A stretch of 58,797 bases of DNA from Chara braunii (GCA_003427395.1 BFEA01000065.1:3380002-3438798), one strand, 5' to 3'; positions 1 to 11,190 are shown, counted from the stretch's first letter. A program made the numbers and translations. Notes: generated from the sequence alone by a model not told the origin.

Positions 1-1100
1 AAAGATCCATGTGGTAGTAGCGGCTGGGCTCTATGCCTCGGGAAGTGTCTGATTTGCATGTTCAACCAGTGGGGGGATGACTTAGAGGATCCACATTTTC
101 GGGGACACCTAACCATAGAGACTACACTTTNACTGTGTTACTTTTTAACTGTCGTAAGTCGAGCCCCTATAGCTGGTTACCTAGACCTAGCCTAACTAGA
201 CCAAGGCTCCCAAACCCGCAATGTGCCAAGGATTTTACTACAGACCCCTGACTGCTACCATAGAGGACACCCTGATTACTCAGGGACGACCCGGAGCAGA
301 TTGGGCTATTTCCAACCTGCATCAACCTCACAGACTCTGGTGGCGAACCACACTTCTATGAACGGTACGACAACCACCCTACCCTTTCCCAGATGAGTCT
401 ACTACCTGGAGGAATTCCCTTTGATGTGTACCCCTAAGTGATCTCTCCAGTGGGTATGACAGACCAGGCACTATCCCGGATGAAGCCCATCCCGCAGGCA
501 TCATAGGATTTTAACGGGGGCCCACCTGCAGGCATCGTAAGTACGTAGGACCCGTCCTGCTACGACCACACTATAGGGTGCATGAGAGGCGGGATCAGAC
601 CAGGACCAGGGCGGGACAGGTATGGGTTCAACCATCGGTGAACCTCTGGATCGGGAAACCCAAGGCGGTACCCAAGACCTCTGAAAACACCCCAGGAGCC
701 CACACAACCCCCATGGAACCTGAAGGGGTTCACACCCCTCATGCTGACTGACACCCTAACCTAACCCGACCCCTAACCTAAACCCCGCACTGGCCAGTAT
801 GTCTGGTGCAGACCCGATCATCGGACTGGAGGCCTGACTAAACCCTTCGGGTACCCCTCATTCTCAGGCGCAACCCCAACATCGGACTATCCCGTGGGTC
901 TGATCATTCAGGACGGACGACCCTCCCCCAAAGCCCGCGGTGAAATCCCTAGACTAAATGCAGACCCGATCATCGGGTCGGAGATCAGACCCAACCGAAC
1001 ACCCCTCATCTGTGGAATAACCCCCTCAGTCATCGGACTACCCNAANGGCNGACCANTCAAACAGTCCTCCCCCAAAGCCCGCTCCCAGCATACTAACAA
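1..1100. repeat. GC-rich imperfect repeat region, no gene recognised
   Basis: No convincing coding sequence is visible. Short phrases recur imperfectly: CCGATCATCGG-like motifs near 816 and 968, and a CATCGGACTA ... CCCCCAAAGCCCGC block near 873-940 and again near 1030-1084, roughly 155 bases apart. This suggests a decayed tandem duplication. Several ambiguous bases (1024-1057) lie inside the second copy. Confidence 0.4.
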
Positions 1101-1763
1101 CATGGACCAGTCCCTTGGGCGGTGCGCAGGCAGTGTCTGTATAAACTTACCAATGCGTCGTCACACACACACACACACTTGTAGCTGTAATTCCCTTTGG
1201 CTGTTGGATCTGAGAGAGTGGGACATTCGGCTTATTGGAAATCTGGTTTGCTCTAAATTGGGTTTACTTTTTTCACGTGATTTCTATTAAGATCTTCCAA
1301 GTGTTAAGTGGAACACTTTTTTTATGTTTTTAAGGTTTTGGTTAATGAGGCCTCAATTGGGATCTCATTTTGGGTTGAGTATTAGTCATGTAATTGCATC
1401 GGGTATAGGCCAGGAATTTGTGTGGTTGTTTTTGCATGTTCATAATATAGAGTTAATATAGAGTTAATCGATATATTGGAATAGGATTAAATTCTACTTT
1501 AGTATTAAACATAGACTAAGGTAATTGGATGGCATAGCTTCTCATTACTTTTTGTCCCGTTGCAACTAGAGATTTGTACGGGATGGGCTGAAGACAGGCG
1601 TCTTCACTGTGAGAGGTCCGTGGTTGGGGATGGGACTGGCCGGAAGTGCCTCTCCCAGCCTGGTTTGGCTACGGAATTCATGTGAGGGACGCCTGGCCCG
1701 CTTCCTGGTTTTGTAATTCAAAATTATTTGTTAAAAAAAAAAAAAAAAGGGTTGGTTTTCCTC
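1101..1763. other. Intronic sequence without recognisable gene
   Basis: A short (AC)n run lies near 1160-1173. An A-run at about 1733-1748 follows a GC-rich stretch and could be the 3' end of a sense-oriented retroposed fragment. Nothing else is recognised. From the exon order downstream this is taken to be part of the intron before dynein exon A. Confidence 0.3.
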
Positions 1764-1842
1764 TTTTTTTTTTTGAGAGGGAATATTGCTCCAATCTAAT
1801 TCGCGGGGAGCTTCACGTGCTGTGAACCGGGCCCAGCGTCCC
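1764..1842 (-). mobile_element. Short retroelement tail copy (subfamily B), divergent
   Basis: Read on the - strand this begins GGGACGCTGGGCCCGG, continues through a hairpin and a GCTCC...-type stem, and ends in an A-run (T-run 1764-1774 on +). It is a divergent member of the tail family found at 8681, 19157 and elsewhere. The first hairpin has a mismatch here (GCTGTG against CCCAGC). A conserved phrase, GGGGCCATTACCCGGCTTC, lies downstream on + near 1888, as it does beside other subfamily B copies. Confidence 0.6.
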
Positions 1843-1977
1843 TTATCATCTTAATCAATTTGGGAAAATCAGATCACATACTTACAGGGGCCATTACCCG
1901 GCTTCCACTAAAGGACTTCTGAGAAATTGTCAACCATTCCCTGCTACTTGTAAGAATTCACAAATTGAAGGATCTAA

Positions 1978-2240
1978 GAAGTTCACGTAGGTTTGTCCGC
2001 TTCCGCTTCAGCCTTGGTGCTTGTCGCTGCTGTCTGGTCCAAGTTGCCCTCCGTACTGGTAGGGTGATGGTCCTGAGTGCTGGTCACACTGAGGTAGGAT
2101 AGTAGGGATAGGGGGTGCGCTGGGAGCATTAACGTGGGGAAGGGTAGGGAAGGTGGCCTATCCTGTCAGGACAACCATCGACTGCCGCTGCCAGCGATCA
2201 CCGTGGGTCTAGTCCTTGGCCTCTACAACACCCTGGGCTC

Positions 2241-2265
<25 letters not shown>
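1978..2265 (+). repeat. Dispersed repeat with poly(A) end, copy 1
   Basis: This segment (GTTTGTCCGCTTCCGCTTC ... GTCTAGTCCTTGGCCTC, then an A-run at 2240-2265) recurs at 14836-15117 with the same orientation and also ends in an A-rich tract. A repeated body ending in poly(A) is the signature of a retroposed element. No coding motif was found in it, so the class is unknown. Confidence 0.65.
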
Positions 2266-2271
<6 letters not shown>

Positions 2272-3640
2272 TTGTAAAGAATCTAAAGACCTTGAAGAAT
2301 TTTGGTCTTATGAAAAATTGATGGCCATTGAGAAAGGGAAAATAATTTACTATTGCAAGCTAAAACACCTAATGCCCCTTGTCAACCAAACCACCATTCG
2401 ACCCCAATCCCCTCTCAGGCAAGGCTTATCACTAACAAGCCACCATCTCGTAAGCCGCTTGCCCTCCAGCTGTCCGGAAAGCACAACAGTGCTAATAGGA
2501 CGCGAGATGCTGTCACCTACAGACCACTGCTTCACTTAGCCTAGGCAAGAAAGAACCAACCTCTTCCCCATCCAGATATATACTTGCTTGTTCAGATGGC
2601 TCACACCTGCCACTCTTGCTCCCCAACAAGACGAGGTAAGCTGGAGTGATCACCGAAACCCTGGCCAGCAATCAGAGGATGCTCACAAAATCTGCCTGAA
2701 CAACCCAACTACCACCACTCCCTCCGTGGCAAAAGCGAAAAAGAGAGCAAACCAACCTCCCTCGCCATGGACGTAGACAAAGCACTTGCCACTATCTGCC
2801 TCCGCGAAGGGTAAATAAGCACCGTCAACCCCGGCCCCAGATTAGAGCAGCCCTCAATTACTGCCCTTACGCCCCTCGACACAGCACTCCCCTCCAAGAT
2901 GCTACCGCTGCAGGGTAGAGCTCCCAACCCGTGGGGAAAAAACACATGGTAAAGACTCTAAAGAGGCTTCCCAGTATAATTTGATAATTCATATTCGCAA
3001 AAAGAGTTTTGTGATGTGTGAAGTTGCTGGTTCGAAGGAATATTTTACTAGGGAAAACTAGGGCGCAGTCAAGGTTTTCAGTTTTAAATGCATTTCAGTC
3101 ACAATTTCGCAAATTAACTCCAAAGCCAGGAAAATTGTGAATGCATCCAATCCAACGTTAGGGTTGGGTGGGGATGTGTTGTATTCGAGGGATGCCTGAA
3201 GTGGATTTAGAACTGAAAACGTGACTGCACCGTAGTTAACCCATTTTACTATTTTGTTGATTTTCTCTGCTTATTATGTTAGGTGTAAATAGCTTAAAGA
3301 AAAGTGATTAAATATATTATCTGGCTGAAAGGTACACCCGTATTCTACATGATTCGGCCTCCTGATTGACGAGTCAGTGAAACTCCGACGAAACAGCTTG
3401 TCACAGCCCCTCGTTTGTTGTCATCTTCTCCCTCTCTGCGTACGGCTTACGGGGCAGCATCTCGTCAAAAATGTATATTACTGTAATAATAATCCACTGC
3501 ATGTGGTACTACTGTGCCCGCTTTCCACCCCCCCCCAAATATAATGTATTACCAATAAGAACTTGAGGCCGCGGTCCTCACAGTCTACCCGGGTTTACGA
3601 CCTTACCTCCCCCTCCTCCCCCAGGGTAAAAATGAAAAAA
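2266..3640. other. Intron sequence, nothing recognised
   Basis: No domain, RNA gene or long open frame that looks coding. A run of C bases at 3529-3537 and C-rich tracts near 3605-3625 precede dynein exon A. At 3358-3410 there is a motif that recurs inverted near 7202-7290 (see findings). Confidence 0.3.
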
Positions 3641-3703
3641 TTTTTTTATGTTTGACCCAGATGCCCAAGGAGTGGGACTGCTTTGCCACCCTCCCCCCCC
3701 CGG
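3641..3703 (+). repeat. Partial duplicate of the 5' edge of dynein exon A
   Basis: The acceptor region and first codons of exon A (GACCCAGATGCCCAAGGAG and the following bases) occur here about 85 bases upstream of the real copy, preceded by the same AAAATGAAAAAATT-like tract. After about 40 exon-like bases the match stops and a C-rich tract follows. It contains a usable-looking AG acceptor, so it could act as a decoy splice site. It does not extend into a full exon. Confidence 0.75.
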
Positions 3704-3742
3704 GAAAAAGAGAAATGAAAAAATTGCTTCTGCTTGATCCAG

Positions 3743-3951
3743 ATGCCCAAGGAGTGGGACCGCTTTGCCAAGGTGGATACCGTTTTCCGTAAGATCATGA
3801 GTGTTGCTGAGGCCATGCCCAACATAAAGGAGGTCATAATTACCAAGCGCAATTTCCTGATATCAAATCTAGCCTGGTGCAATGAGGAGCTAGAAATTAT
3901 CGAAAAGGGGTTAAACAGTTACTTGGAGGCCAAGCGGCTTGCTTTCCCAAG
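3743..3951 (+). CDS. Dynein heavy chain, exon A (linker domain)
   Basis: This 209-nt exon encodes about 70 residues of the dynein heavy chain linker, the lever that swings when the AAA+ motor ring hydrolyses ATP to drive movement along microtubules. The read-out starts MPKEWDRFAKVD and ends with KGLNSYLEAKRLAFPR, a near-signature of the linker just before the FYFLS motif. The acceptor is TTGATCCAG at 3734-3742. The donor is AG|GTCAGC at 3951/3952, so the exon ends two bases into an Arg codon. Exon B starts with a single G that completes that codon and then reads FYFLADSELLEI, exactly what follows in dyneins. I infer an axonemal (flagellar) dynein because green-lineage organisms mostly use these; the subfamily cannot be fixed from so few residues. 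Upstream exons lie outside or were not recognised. Confidence 0.9.
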
Positions 3952-4251
3952 GTCAGCTACAAATTCAAATTCAAAATTGGCTATTGTACATATATCTATG
4001 ATTCTATGTTTTTTTTTTGTTTTTTTTTTTTTGGCCCGGGGGTAAATTTCAGTAGAGTCACAAAAACGACTTATAATTGCACTATGGGGAAAGATACAGT
4101 TTGCAATTGCACTTCAGGCACCCTACATGCCCAGCAAGCTGGGTTGAATAAATTGCCCGAACTGCACTTCAAAACTGTATCGTGGTCCAAACTATAGTGC
4201 AATTATAACTCATTTTTGTGACTCCCGCATAGTTTCCCCTTTCTTTTTTCC

Positions 4252-4305
4252 TATGTATGTATGTATGTATGTATGTATGTATGTATGTATCTATCTATCT
4301 ATCTC

Positions 4306-4375
<70 letters not shown>

Positions 4376-4376
4376 A
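4252..4376. repeat. Compound tetranucleotide microsatellite (ATGT)n(ATCT)n
   Basis: About 9 ATGT-type units are followed by about 22 ATCT-type units with one interruption (CTCT). It lies inside the 3.4-kb intron between dynein exons A and B. Open frames across it are low-complexity artefacts. Confidence 0.95.
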
Positions 4377-4496
4377 CGTATTATATGTTTGAACATACAT
4401 CATATACGATATTGGAAAAGGGGTGGGGGGGAAGAAGTACTTGCAAATGAAAGGTGTTTAACAGCTTTAACCCCCCCCTCCTGATTGAGAAGAGGG

Positions 4497-4531
4497 GGTT
4501 AAGCAGTTACTTGGAGGCCAAGCATGTTGCA
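4497..4531 (+). repeat. Partial duplicate of the 3' part of dynein exon A
   Basis: GGTTAAGCAGTTACTTGGAG and the following GCCAAGC repeat the 3' end of exon A (3909-3940) with one difference, after which the match is lost. With the 5'-edge duplicate at 3641 this means the exon has fragments of itself on both sides. Confidence 0.75.
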
Positions 4532-6827
4532 AGGAGAATGAGCAAATGACAGAATTCCAAATTGCAACATCACATTGAACGCCCGGATATTTGTGAGCTG
4601 TCCAGAAAGCAGAAATGCACCAATCTTGCACCAAAGGAGACCAAAACAATGAACGTAATTGTCAATGTCAGCCCTTGTGTCGCCACCATCCTGAATGCGC
4701 TCAATGCCTCTTCTCCTACTTGGCGCTCAGCGCCCAGACTACTATCACACAGCTCCTATACTAGCCTCCACTAATGACGACGCAACAGGAAGACTTCAGC
4801 AGCAGAATCCAAAGTACGTGACGATGTCACCAACACAAACCTCCATGACGAACCATGTATGTCCCCTCTCTCGCCCTCTCTCTGCTCACCTTCGTCTTCT
4901 CCCCATACTTGTCCTCAACCCAAAGACCACCGCCATACCCCGCTGACCTCCTCGAGCCCAAGCGTGGCTTTGCCTGGCTTGGCTCTGTGCTGCTCCCTGC
5001 AGCGCCCTCCTTCCCACCTGCGCCTGGGTGCGCTCGGGCTCTTACTGCCAGCAGCCTCTGAGCGCTCCTCTCAGCAGCGCTGCCTCACAACATGGAAGTG
5101 CCCAAATGAATGAAAGGCAGACGGGCACTTTCCTATCTGGAAATTGCTCGCCTGTACTGGCAGCCTGGGCCTGGCGACTGTGTGCCCAGTAGCTCCACGT
5201 TGGGCCAAAGTGTCTGCGCCGAGGCCCAATTCATACAGCGACCTGGGACCCAAATAGTTAGGCCCGCCCAACTGTACAACGTGGCCTGGGTCACTCACTG
5301 CCTCCTGATAGGCTGGAAGGCCTTCTTCCACATCGTGCCTGGAAGAGCCTAGAAGGCTAATGAACCCACGGTTGCATAGCGTGCAGGGCCCTTTAGCCAA
5401 CTGGCGCCCAGTAACTGTCTGGCGCCCCAAAGTCCCTGAAAATGTCAAGTTTAGGCCTGTTTAAGAAATGCAGGCCCGCCTTCACTTAGGGAAGGCACAT
5501 TGCTTGCAGCACGGCCCTTTAAGAGCCTGCCGAGGATCAAAATTCCTTGCAGTGTTTAAATCCCCCTCCTTTTTCATCCTGATGCAGTGTTGCATACCCC
5601 GACGGCCGGCGCCCTTGACTGGTCGGCACCTACCGGTTGGGGGTCGTCGGCACCCAGCAAAAAAAACAAAAAGGACCCCCAATAACCCCACCAACACCCC
5701 CATACCCGCCCCCAATACCCCCATTCAACACACCGGCTTGGGGCTTTCCCGCCTGCCTTGGCGTATTTCCACCTGGTTGGCTGGACTGCCTCTGCTGCGG
5801 TTGGGGTGCATGCTCCCCGTCTAGCAACCAACAGTAACACCACAGTGGACAGGGACTCCCCCAAATGGAAACAAAACAAAAAGAAAGAAAAAAAAAGTAA
5901 AAGAGGGAGCTTTTTTGCACTTTCTGAAGCCCCGACCGCGTCCCTAAAGTTTCAGTTATCGGCCTCGCCTTTTCCAAAACATACATAGTGGCGGTTTTGA
6001 AAAGCTGAAACTGAAACCACACTTCTCTAAAGTTATCCCTTCTTATTAATACTTCGAGACCTCAACGGAGGGTCAGTTCACACCGATTCGTACCGGGACT
6101 CGCACCTATTTGCAGCGTCTATACAAAGATGCAAATCACAATCTACCTTTTTTCATGTGATTGTCCTGTAATTCTTAATAGCATTTTAAAATTTAATTAC
6201 TATTCTCGCTAGCTATAGTGGGTTATACTACCCTTTGTTTTTCCTTCTTCTTTTTTCAAAGGGAGGGGAAAGGGGGGGTGGCATAATGGTGTTGTATGAA
6301 TCCCATGACTGGGGAAAACTTTCTGCTCCGTAGGTTATGTTCAGAACTTCCAAACTTGAGAAAAAACTTTCAACATAATAATGATTATGTCATTATGATC
6401 AATTATTCAAACTTACTTACACTTTGGAGGTTTGCCCCCCTGGATGATTATGGGATAAGTTGCGATAACCACATTCAAAACTTCAATTTGCAAACCAGAA
6501 TTGGTTGATGTGTGCATCACAAACCATGGTTCGTAAGAGTCCCACGGCTTTGGAAATTATAATAATTATATGGACTAAATGTTCGATTTTCAACTTTTCA
6601 ACTTCCTGCCTGCCCACCATATCCCCTCTCCTCCCTCCTTATCAATACTACATGTATTATGTGGATCGTCTGCCCGCCCCCTCTTCCCTTTACAATTCTA
6701 CAAATGGCAACCAACAGTGTTTTTTCAACTTATGTGTTTTTTTGTTTTTTTGTTTTTTGTTTTGTTGGAAAGTAGTAAAGTACAATGCTTTGTATTATTA
6801 CTTTACAAATGGAACATGAGGTCGCCG
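4532..6827. other. Intron sequence, nothing recognised
   Basis: This stretch holds C/T-rich and C-rich tracts (for example 5675-5735, CCCCCAATA-like repeats) and T-runs near 6720-6760. No protein domain, RNA gene or bounded mobile element was recognised. The many short open frames here lack any recognisable motif. Confidence 0.3.
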
Positions 6828-7012
6828 GGGACCTCATAATTCAACCCAGATAAAATACTGGGGCCATTACCCAGCTTCGGCTAATTGCTGGAACCCGGGT
6901 GGAGCGTCCTCGCATCTATTTTTTCTCTCACTTCCCTTTCCTGGGAAGTGAGAGGCTGGGGACCTCATAATTCAACCCAGAAAAATTTACTGGGGCCATT
7001 ACCGTCGCAGTT
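6828..7012 (+). repeat. Direct repeat of about 131-bp period
   Basis: GGGGACCTCATAATTCAACC followed by CTGGGGCCATTACC occurs at about 6828-6876 and again at about 6959-7003. Next to the first copy is GCTGGAACCCGGGTGGAGCG, which resembles the hairpin of the retroelement tail family. The block is probably a decayed tail-family derivative. Confidence 0.55.
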
Positions 7013-7396
7013 TCAAGCAGTCGTTTGTCCATGTGATGATAATGACAGTCTCGTGCACCTCTTTTCGCTCACTTCCCTTTCCTCTCTCTCTGCAAATTGC
7101 TTCATCTCGTCAACCTATCTGCTTGCTGTGCCTTCTCTATTCATCCTGCGAGGGCACCTAGTACTATTACGTATCTGAGTTATTGAGAAGGGCCCGGAGA
7201 ATGGTGACGGTAAGCAGAAAGGGAGAAAAGGACAAGAAAGAGGGGGCTGTGACACTGTGTGACAGACTGTTTTGTCGGAGTTTCGCCAAGTTATGGGCAG
7301 AGGCTGAACCCTCTACAGCCTCCGGAGTGATAAATTAAATCCACCTTGACCCCCGTAGAGTACTGACAACTAGTGCTGTCATTCATTTGCCGGCAG

Positions 7397-7829
7397 GTTT
7401 TATTTCTTGGCCGATAGCGAATTGCTCGAGATAATCTCAGAGGCTCGCAATCCCCTCCGCGTCCAGCCGTACATCCAGAAATGTTTCCACGGTATCCGAC
7501 AGCTGGAGTTCCAACCGAACCTGGACATCACAGCGTTCGTCAGTTCCGATGGGGAGCGCCTGCCCCTGGATCCTTGTGGCGAGCCTCCGCTCAATCCACA
7601 AACAGCGGCGGACAAGGGACACGTGGACCGGTGGCTGGCGCGAGTGGGGGATGCCATGGTTCTTAGCTTGAAGGTGATTTTTACAAAAGCCATCGGATCG
7701 TACGGTATTCGGCTCAGCCTCAGGGAATGGCTCAGTTTGTGGCCGGAGCAGGTTGCACTCTGTGTTCGACTACTTTTCTGGACTGTGGAAGTGGAAGAGT
7801 GCATACGCACCAGGGGCGATGGGAGTGAG
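7397..7829 (+). CDS. Dynein heavy chain, exon B (linker domain)
   Basis: This 433-nt exon continues exon A. One G completes the Arg codon and 144 further codons follow. Dynein landmarks in order are FYFLADSELLEI, then RVQPYIQKCFHGI, LEFQPNLDITAFVSSDGE, and the linker C-terminal phrase REWLSLWPEQVALCV...FWTVEVEECI. The acceptor is GCCGGCAG at 7389-7396. The proposed donor is GAG|GTGGGT at 7829/7830, leaving phase 0. The open frame runs on to 7952 but loses similarity, which supports the donor. The exact 3' edge is less certain than the 5' edge, because the peptide between VEECI and exon C is longer than usual in the family. The protein acts in the cytoplasm or axoneme as a microtubule motor subunit. 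Confidence 0.9.
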
Positions 7830-7939
7830 GTGGGTGAAATAGAAAAAGAAAGTCTTTCGCACGAAGAAGATGCAGCAAGCTCTGCTGTTCAAGCACATGC
7901 ATGTGCTGCCGTTGTACATCGCATGAGTCTTCCGTTCTT

Positions 7940-8190
7940 CATTTTAAATTGATTGATTTTTGTGTTGGTTGACTTGGAAAGTTTTTTTTTTTNTTTTCAA
8001 TGATCNTNTNTTTTTTTTTTTTTTTTTTTTCCGAATTGTCTTTTCTGAAAAAAAAATCATTTTTGTATTGATTGACTTTGTAGTAAGTTTGTACTTATTT
8101 GTGTCAGTTGTCCTGGAAAGTTCTGAATTGTCTCTTCTCAAAAAAGATTCATTTTTGTATTGATTGACTTTGTAAGTTTGTACCATGGTA
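7940..8190. repeat. Tandem duplication with poly-T tracts at the start of the giant intron
   Basis: GAATTGTCTTTTCTGAAAAA...TTTTTGTATTGATTGACTTT occurs at about 8033-8093 and in a close copy at about 8123-8181. A third, weaker match lies near 7948. T-runs and ambiguous bases occupy 7982-8030. No coding content. Confidence 0.65.
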
Positions 8191-8511
8191 ACCGACTGGA
8201 CGTCTGGACCGCGTTCCAGACAGTCCGGAACAACATGTCCAGGTCCGGTGTCCAGTGTCCAGTCCATGATGTCCGGATGGAGGCCCCCAGGGCAAAAATC
8301 GAAAAAAAAAAGGTGGCGGCCCAGGACGTTTTTCGGGTCCTGGCCACCCCTTGAAAAATAACGGGGTGATTTTTCAGTGTCGTTTCACCCCACCGGACAG
8401 GGCCTAGAGGTCCGGACACAAGACACTGCAGGTTTTTGGGGTGGTGGGTTTCATTCAGGCCCAAGCAATTTCAAAGCGGCTGATTCGACGTGCCGTCCGT
8501 CGCTGCTGCCC

Positions 8512-8559
<48 letters not shown>

Positions 8560-8680
8560 AGTGCTGCCAGTCTGAAGACTCTGACGTTCTGAATTGAGCT
8601 GCAAAGTTCAAACTTTGTAAGTTATATGAAGTTATGAACTTAAATCACTTAATTCAAAGTTCAAACTTCAAAGTTAATCA
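8191..8680. other. GTCC-rich segment and (GA)n tract
   Basis: 8191-8420 is unusually rich in GTCCGG and GTCCAG words, with no coding motif. A (GA)n microsatellite spans about 8516-8551. The rest is unrecognised intron. Confidence 0.4.
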
Positions 8681-8769
8681 TTTTTTTATTATTACTATTT
8701 TTTTTGGGACAAAAGCTCCAATCTATTCGTGGGGAGCAGCACATGCTGGGAACCGGGCCCAGCGTCCCA
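8681..8769 (-). mobile_element. Short retroelement tail copy (subfamily B)
   Basis: On the - strand: GGGACGCTGGGCCCGGTTCC, then CAGC closing a perfect 6-bp hairpin (GCTGGG/CCCAGC), a second stem GCTCC/GGAGC, about eight bases, and an A-rich tail with A/T interruptions (T-rich 8681-8705 on +). The phrase GGGCCATTACCTGGCTTCGG lies about 50 bases further out, and the repeat body at 8995-9290 follows. Confidence 0.8.
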
Positions 8770-8994
8770 TGCAGATTTATACAAATCGTTGGAAATCGTT
8801 GGAAATCGTTGGAAATACCAGGGCCATTACCTGGCTTCGGCTAAGAACAATCTGAGGACTATTAAAGGAGTTCAGGAAAATTTAGGAAAACCTGGATAAT
8901 TGCTGACCTATTGCTAGGCTACTCAAAAGCCACAGAAGTCCTTCGAATGCTCAGAACCCCTGGACTCCCTAACAAAACCCTCTAAAATTCTCTA

Positions 8995-9290
8995 ACAATG
9001 TCTTATTCCTTGTCGAGCTCTCCCAGGCCTCATGCCCGTACCCTGCTAGGTTACAGGGCAACACGACTCACCCCAGCTTCGGCCAGCATCGTCCCGACAG
9101 CAACCCTTGGTTTTCCTTTGGAAACGCCCGCCCCAAGGCATCCCCAGATCTCTCTACCAGGCCTCACGCTCCTGCTATCAACAGGTTACAGGGCAACCCC
9201 CCAGCACCGGCCAGCGTCGTTCTGGCATCGGAAAACCGCAGATCCATGAATATAACAGCATCAAAGAAGCCTAAAGAGAGTTGTAAGAAG
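8995..9290. repeat. GTTACAGGG repeat body, copy next to a tail element
   Basis: This block contains two GGTTACAGGGCAAC motifs 132 bases apart (9050 and 9182), with CCAGGCCTCA and GCCAGCRTCGT phrases between. The same arrangement recurs at 23.7, 24.15 and 25.45 kb. It sits directly behind a subfamily B tail, as does a weaker relative at about 19490-19590. The body and the tail may therefore be parts of one longer non-autonomous retroelement on the - strand. Confidence 0.65.
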
Positions 9291-9401
9291 TACCCAGAAT
9301 CCTAAGGCATTCTCAAGACCACCAAAAGCAAACGAGAACAACAACATTGAAACAATCAAAGGAACAATCCTCCCTCTTCCCTCCAACCCCCTACTCTTCT
9401 T

Positions 9402-9489
9402 CATCCCCCGACGAGCCGACCTCCTCCACCACATAGTTTGCAGGATGAGAACAGCATCTGCACCGGGGAGGTCGGCTCGTCGGGGGATG
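9402..9489. repeat. Perfect 23-bp inverted repeat (hairpin)
   Basis: CATCCCCCGACGAGCCGACC plus TCC (9402-9424) is exactly complementary to 9467-9489, with a 42-base loop. Related direct copies of the CCTCCTCCACCACATAG phrase follow near 9567 and 9670. No coding function is apparent. Confidence 0.85.
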
Positions 9490-10375
9490 GAGGGAAGAAC
9501 AATCCACCCTACCATCGCGCATCCCTGCAAACTATCTCTACTCTTCTTCATCTGGCGATGAGCCCACCTCCTCCACCACATAGTTCGCAAGAAGAAGAGC
9601 AGTAGAAGGATTGGCTCACCGGGACCCACGACGAGTAGTAGCGTACCTCCATCTTCTCATGACAAGCCAACCTCCTCCGCCACATAATTCGCGAGATGAG
9701 GGTTGTCTAGGCAACAAAAAGCTTAGAGAAAACCCGAGGGCCCTAAGAAGAACTAGCAAAAACCAAACTAGAGGGGATGACGCTCAACCATCCAACCTCA
9801 ATCGGCTTCGACCTCCCTCCTTGATATCAAGACTCTTCAAGGCCTCACACCCCCAAATGCTAGGGTACGAGGCAGCGCAACGTGCCTCAGAAGACTCCCA
9901 TCTGTTAGGCTACAGGGTGGAACGACCCACCTCGGCTCCGACCAGCATCGTCTTGATAGCAGCCCCAAAAAGCCACAGAATGGCCTGCCCCTCTAGGCGA
10001 TTCCCGGGACCTCTTACCGAGCCTCCAGAGCCCTTATCACGCTTGAGTTACATGGCAGCACGACCAAACCCGCAGCTCCGACCAGCATCGTTCCCGCTCG
10101 GCCATCCGAAAGCATAAGAGTGAAAGGCATATATTTTGCCAAATAACACAACATCGACCGAACCGCCAAGCATCATCACAACCCTGATTTCAGAGTCGCT
10201 GGCACTGAAATCCCACAGGAATTTGAGTAATTAAGGACTCGACCAAGGTTAGAGTATCACTAGATTGAAAACCCTGAAATACAGTCAAACTAAATTATTG
10301 CAATTTGGACTCTGATTAAAATGGACATCTAATTAGGCTGATAAATTTAGAAGGCGAATTAAAAGGCGTATTACA
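9490..10375. other. Decayed repeat sequence
   Basis: 9780-10110 contains diverged versions of the GTTACAGGG body (phrases such as CCGACCAGCATCGT and GGCTACAGGGTGG). 10110-10375 is A-rich unrecognised intron. Confidence 0.4.
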
Positions 10376-10471
10376 ATTTTTTTTTTATTTTTTTTTATTT
10401 TTTTTCAAACCATACAAAGCTCCATCTATTGGTGGGGAGCAACACCTGCTGGAAACCGGGTCCAGCATCCC
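10376..10471 (-). mobile_element. Short retroelement tail copy (subfamily A)
   Basis: The - strand reads GGGATGCTGGACCCGGTTTC, then CAGC (hairpin GCTGGA/TCCAGC), then TGCTCCCCACCAATAGATGG and an A-rich tail with T interruptions (10376-10405 T-rich on +). A second hairpin-like piece of subfamily B type lies just downstream at about 10504-10532. Confidence 0.75.
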
Positions 10472-10639
10472 ATAGATACAACCATATCCTCACACATTGG
10501 CACGGACTGGGAACCGGGCCCAGCGTCCCTTAACGAGTACATTCGGAAAACTCATCGAGAAATTTCATGAAAATAAGACTAGGAATCCTTGGACCTACTA
10601 GAAAAATCCAATTGGCCTAAGAATGGAATTTGAAAAATG

Positions 10640-11190
10640 AGATACCGGGGCCATTCCAGCCCTGTCTATGACAACCTCATGATTCATAAACGACTCAGAA
10701 GAACCCCCATCAATCCACTTAACCTCCCTCTGGCAAGACTGACTGCAGCGGAGCCACCATCTCTGCTGCTGCTATGCCATACTCCCATCCTGCCAGCTAG
10801 CCCCCTCACTGGTAGGACGCGTGATAACCCCCCATCTTCTCCCATTCTCCTTATTTTTTGAATAGTATTTGAAGATTAAGATACCGGGATCATTACCCGG
10901 CTTTGACTCAGAGATATTGGAGCAGCTTCAGACATGTCCACAACAATCCCCACTCCAGCAAGACTTACTGCAGCAGAGCCACCATCTCTGCTGCTGCTGT
11001 GCTCTATTCCCATCCTACCAGCTAGGCCACTCACTAGTAGGACGCGTGATGCCCCACCATCTTTTTCCGAAAACTGCAATCGCAGAAGTTCTGTCTTGGT
11101 CATCAAAAGGGAGATCCCGGAAGACCGACAAGTGCAACACCCCCACAGTTCTGTCTTCGTCATCGAAAAGGAGGTCCCGGGTATGTTCTA
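10640..11190. repeat. Direct duplication of about 235 bp
   Basis: GCAGCGGAGCCACCATCTCT...CCCATCCTGCCAGCTAG...GGTAGGACGCGTGAT at about 10746-10829 recurs at about 10973-11050 with few changes. The GATACCGGGRYCATTACCCG phrase is beside both. No gene. Confidence 0.65.

Noticed and set aside
5071-6022. Several 80-130 residue frames on both strands
   Set aside because: No known motif, overlapping frames on both strands of GC-rich sequence, and the location inside a dynein intron.
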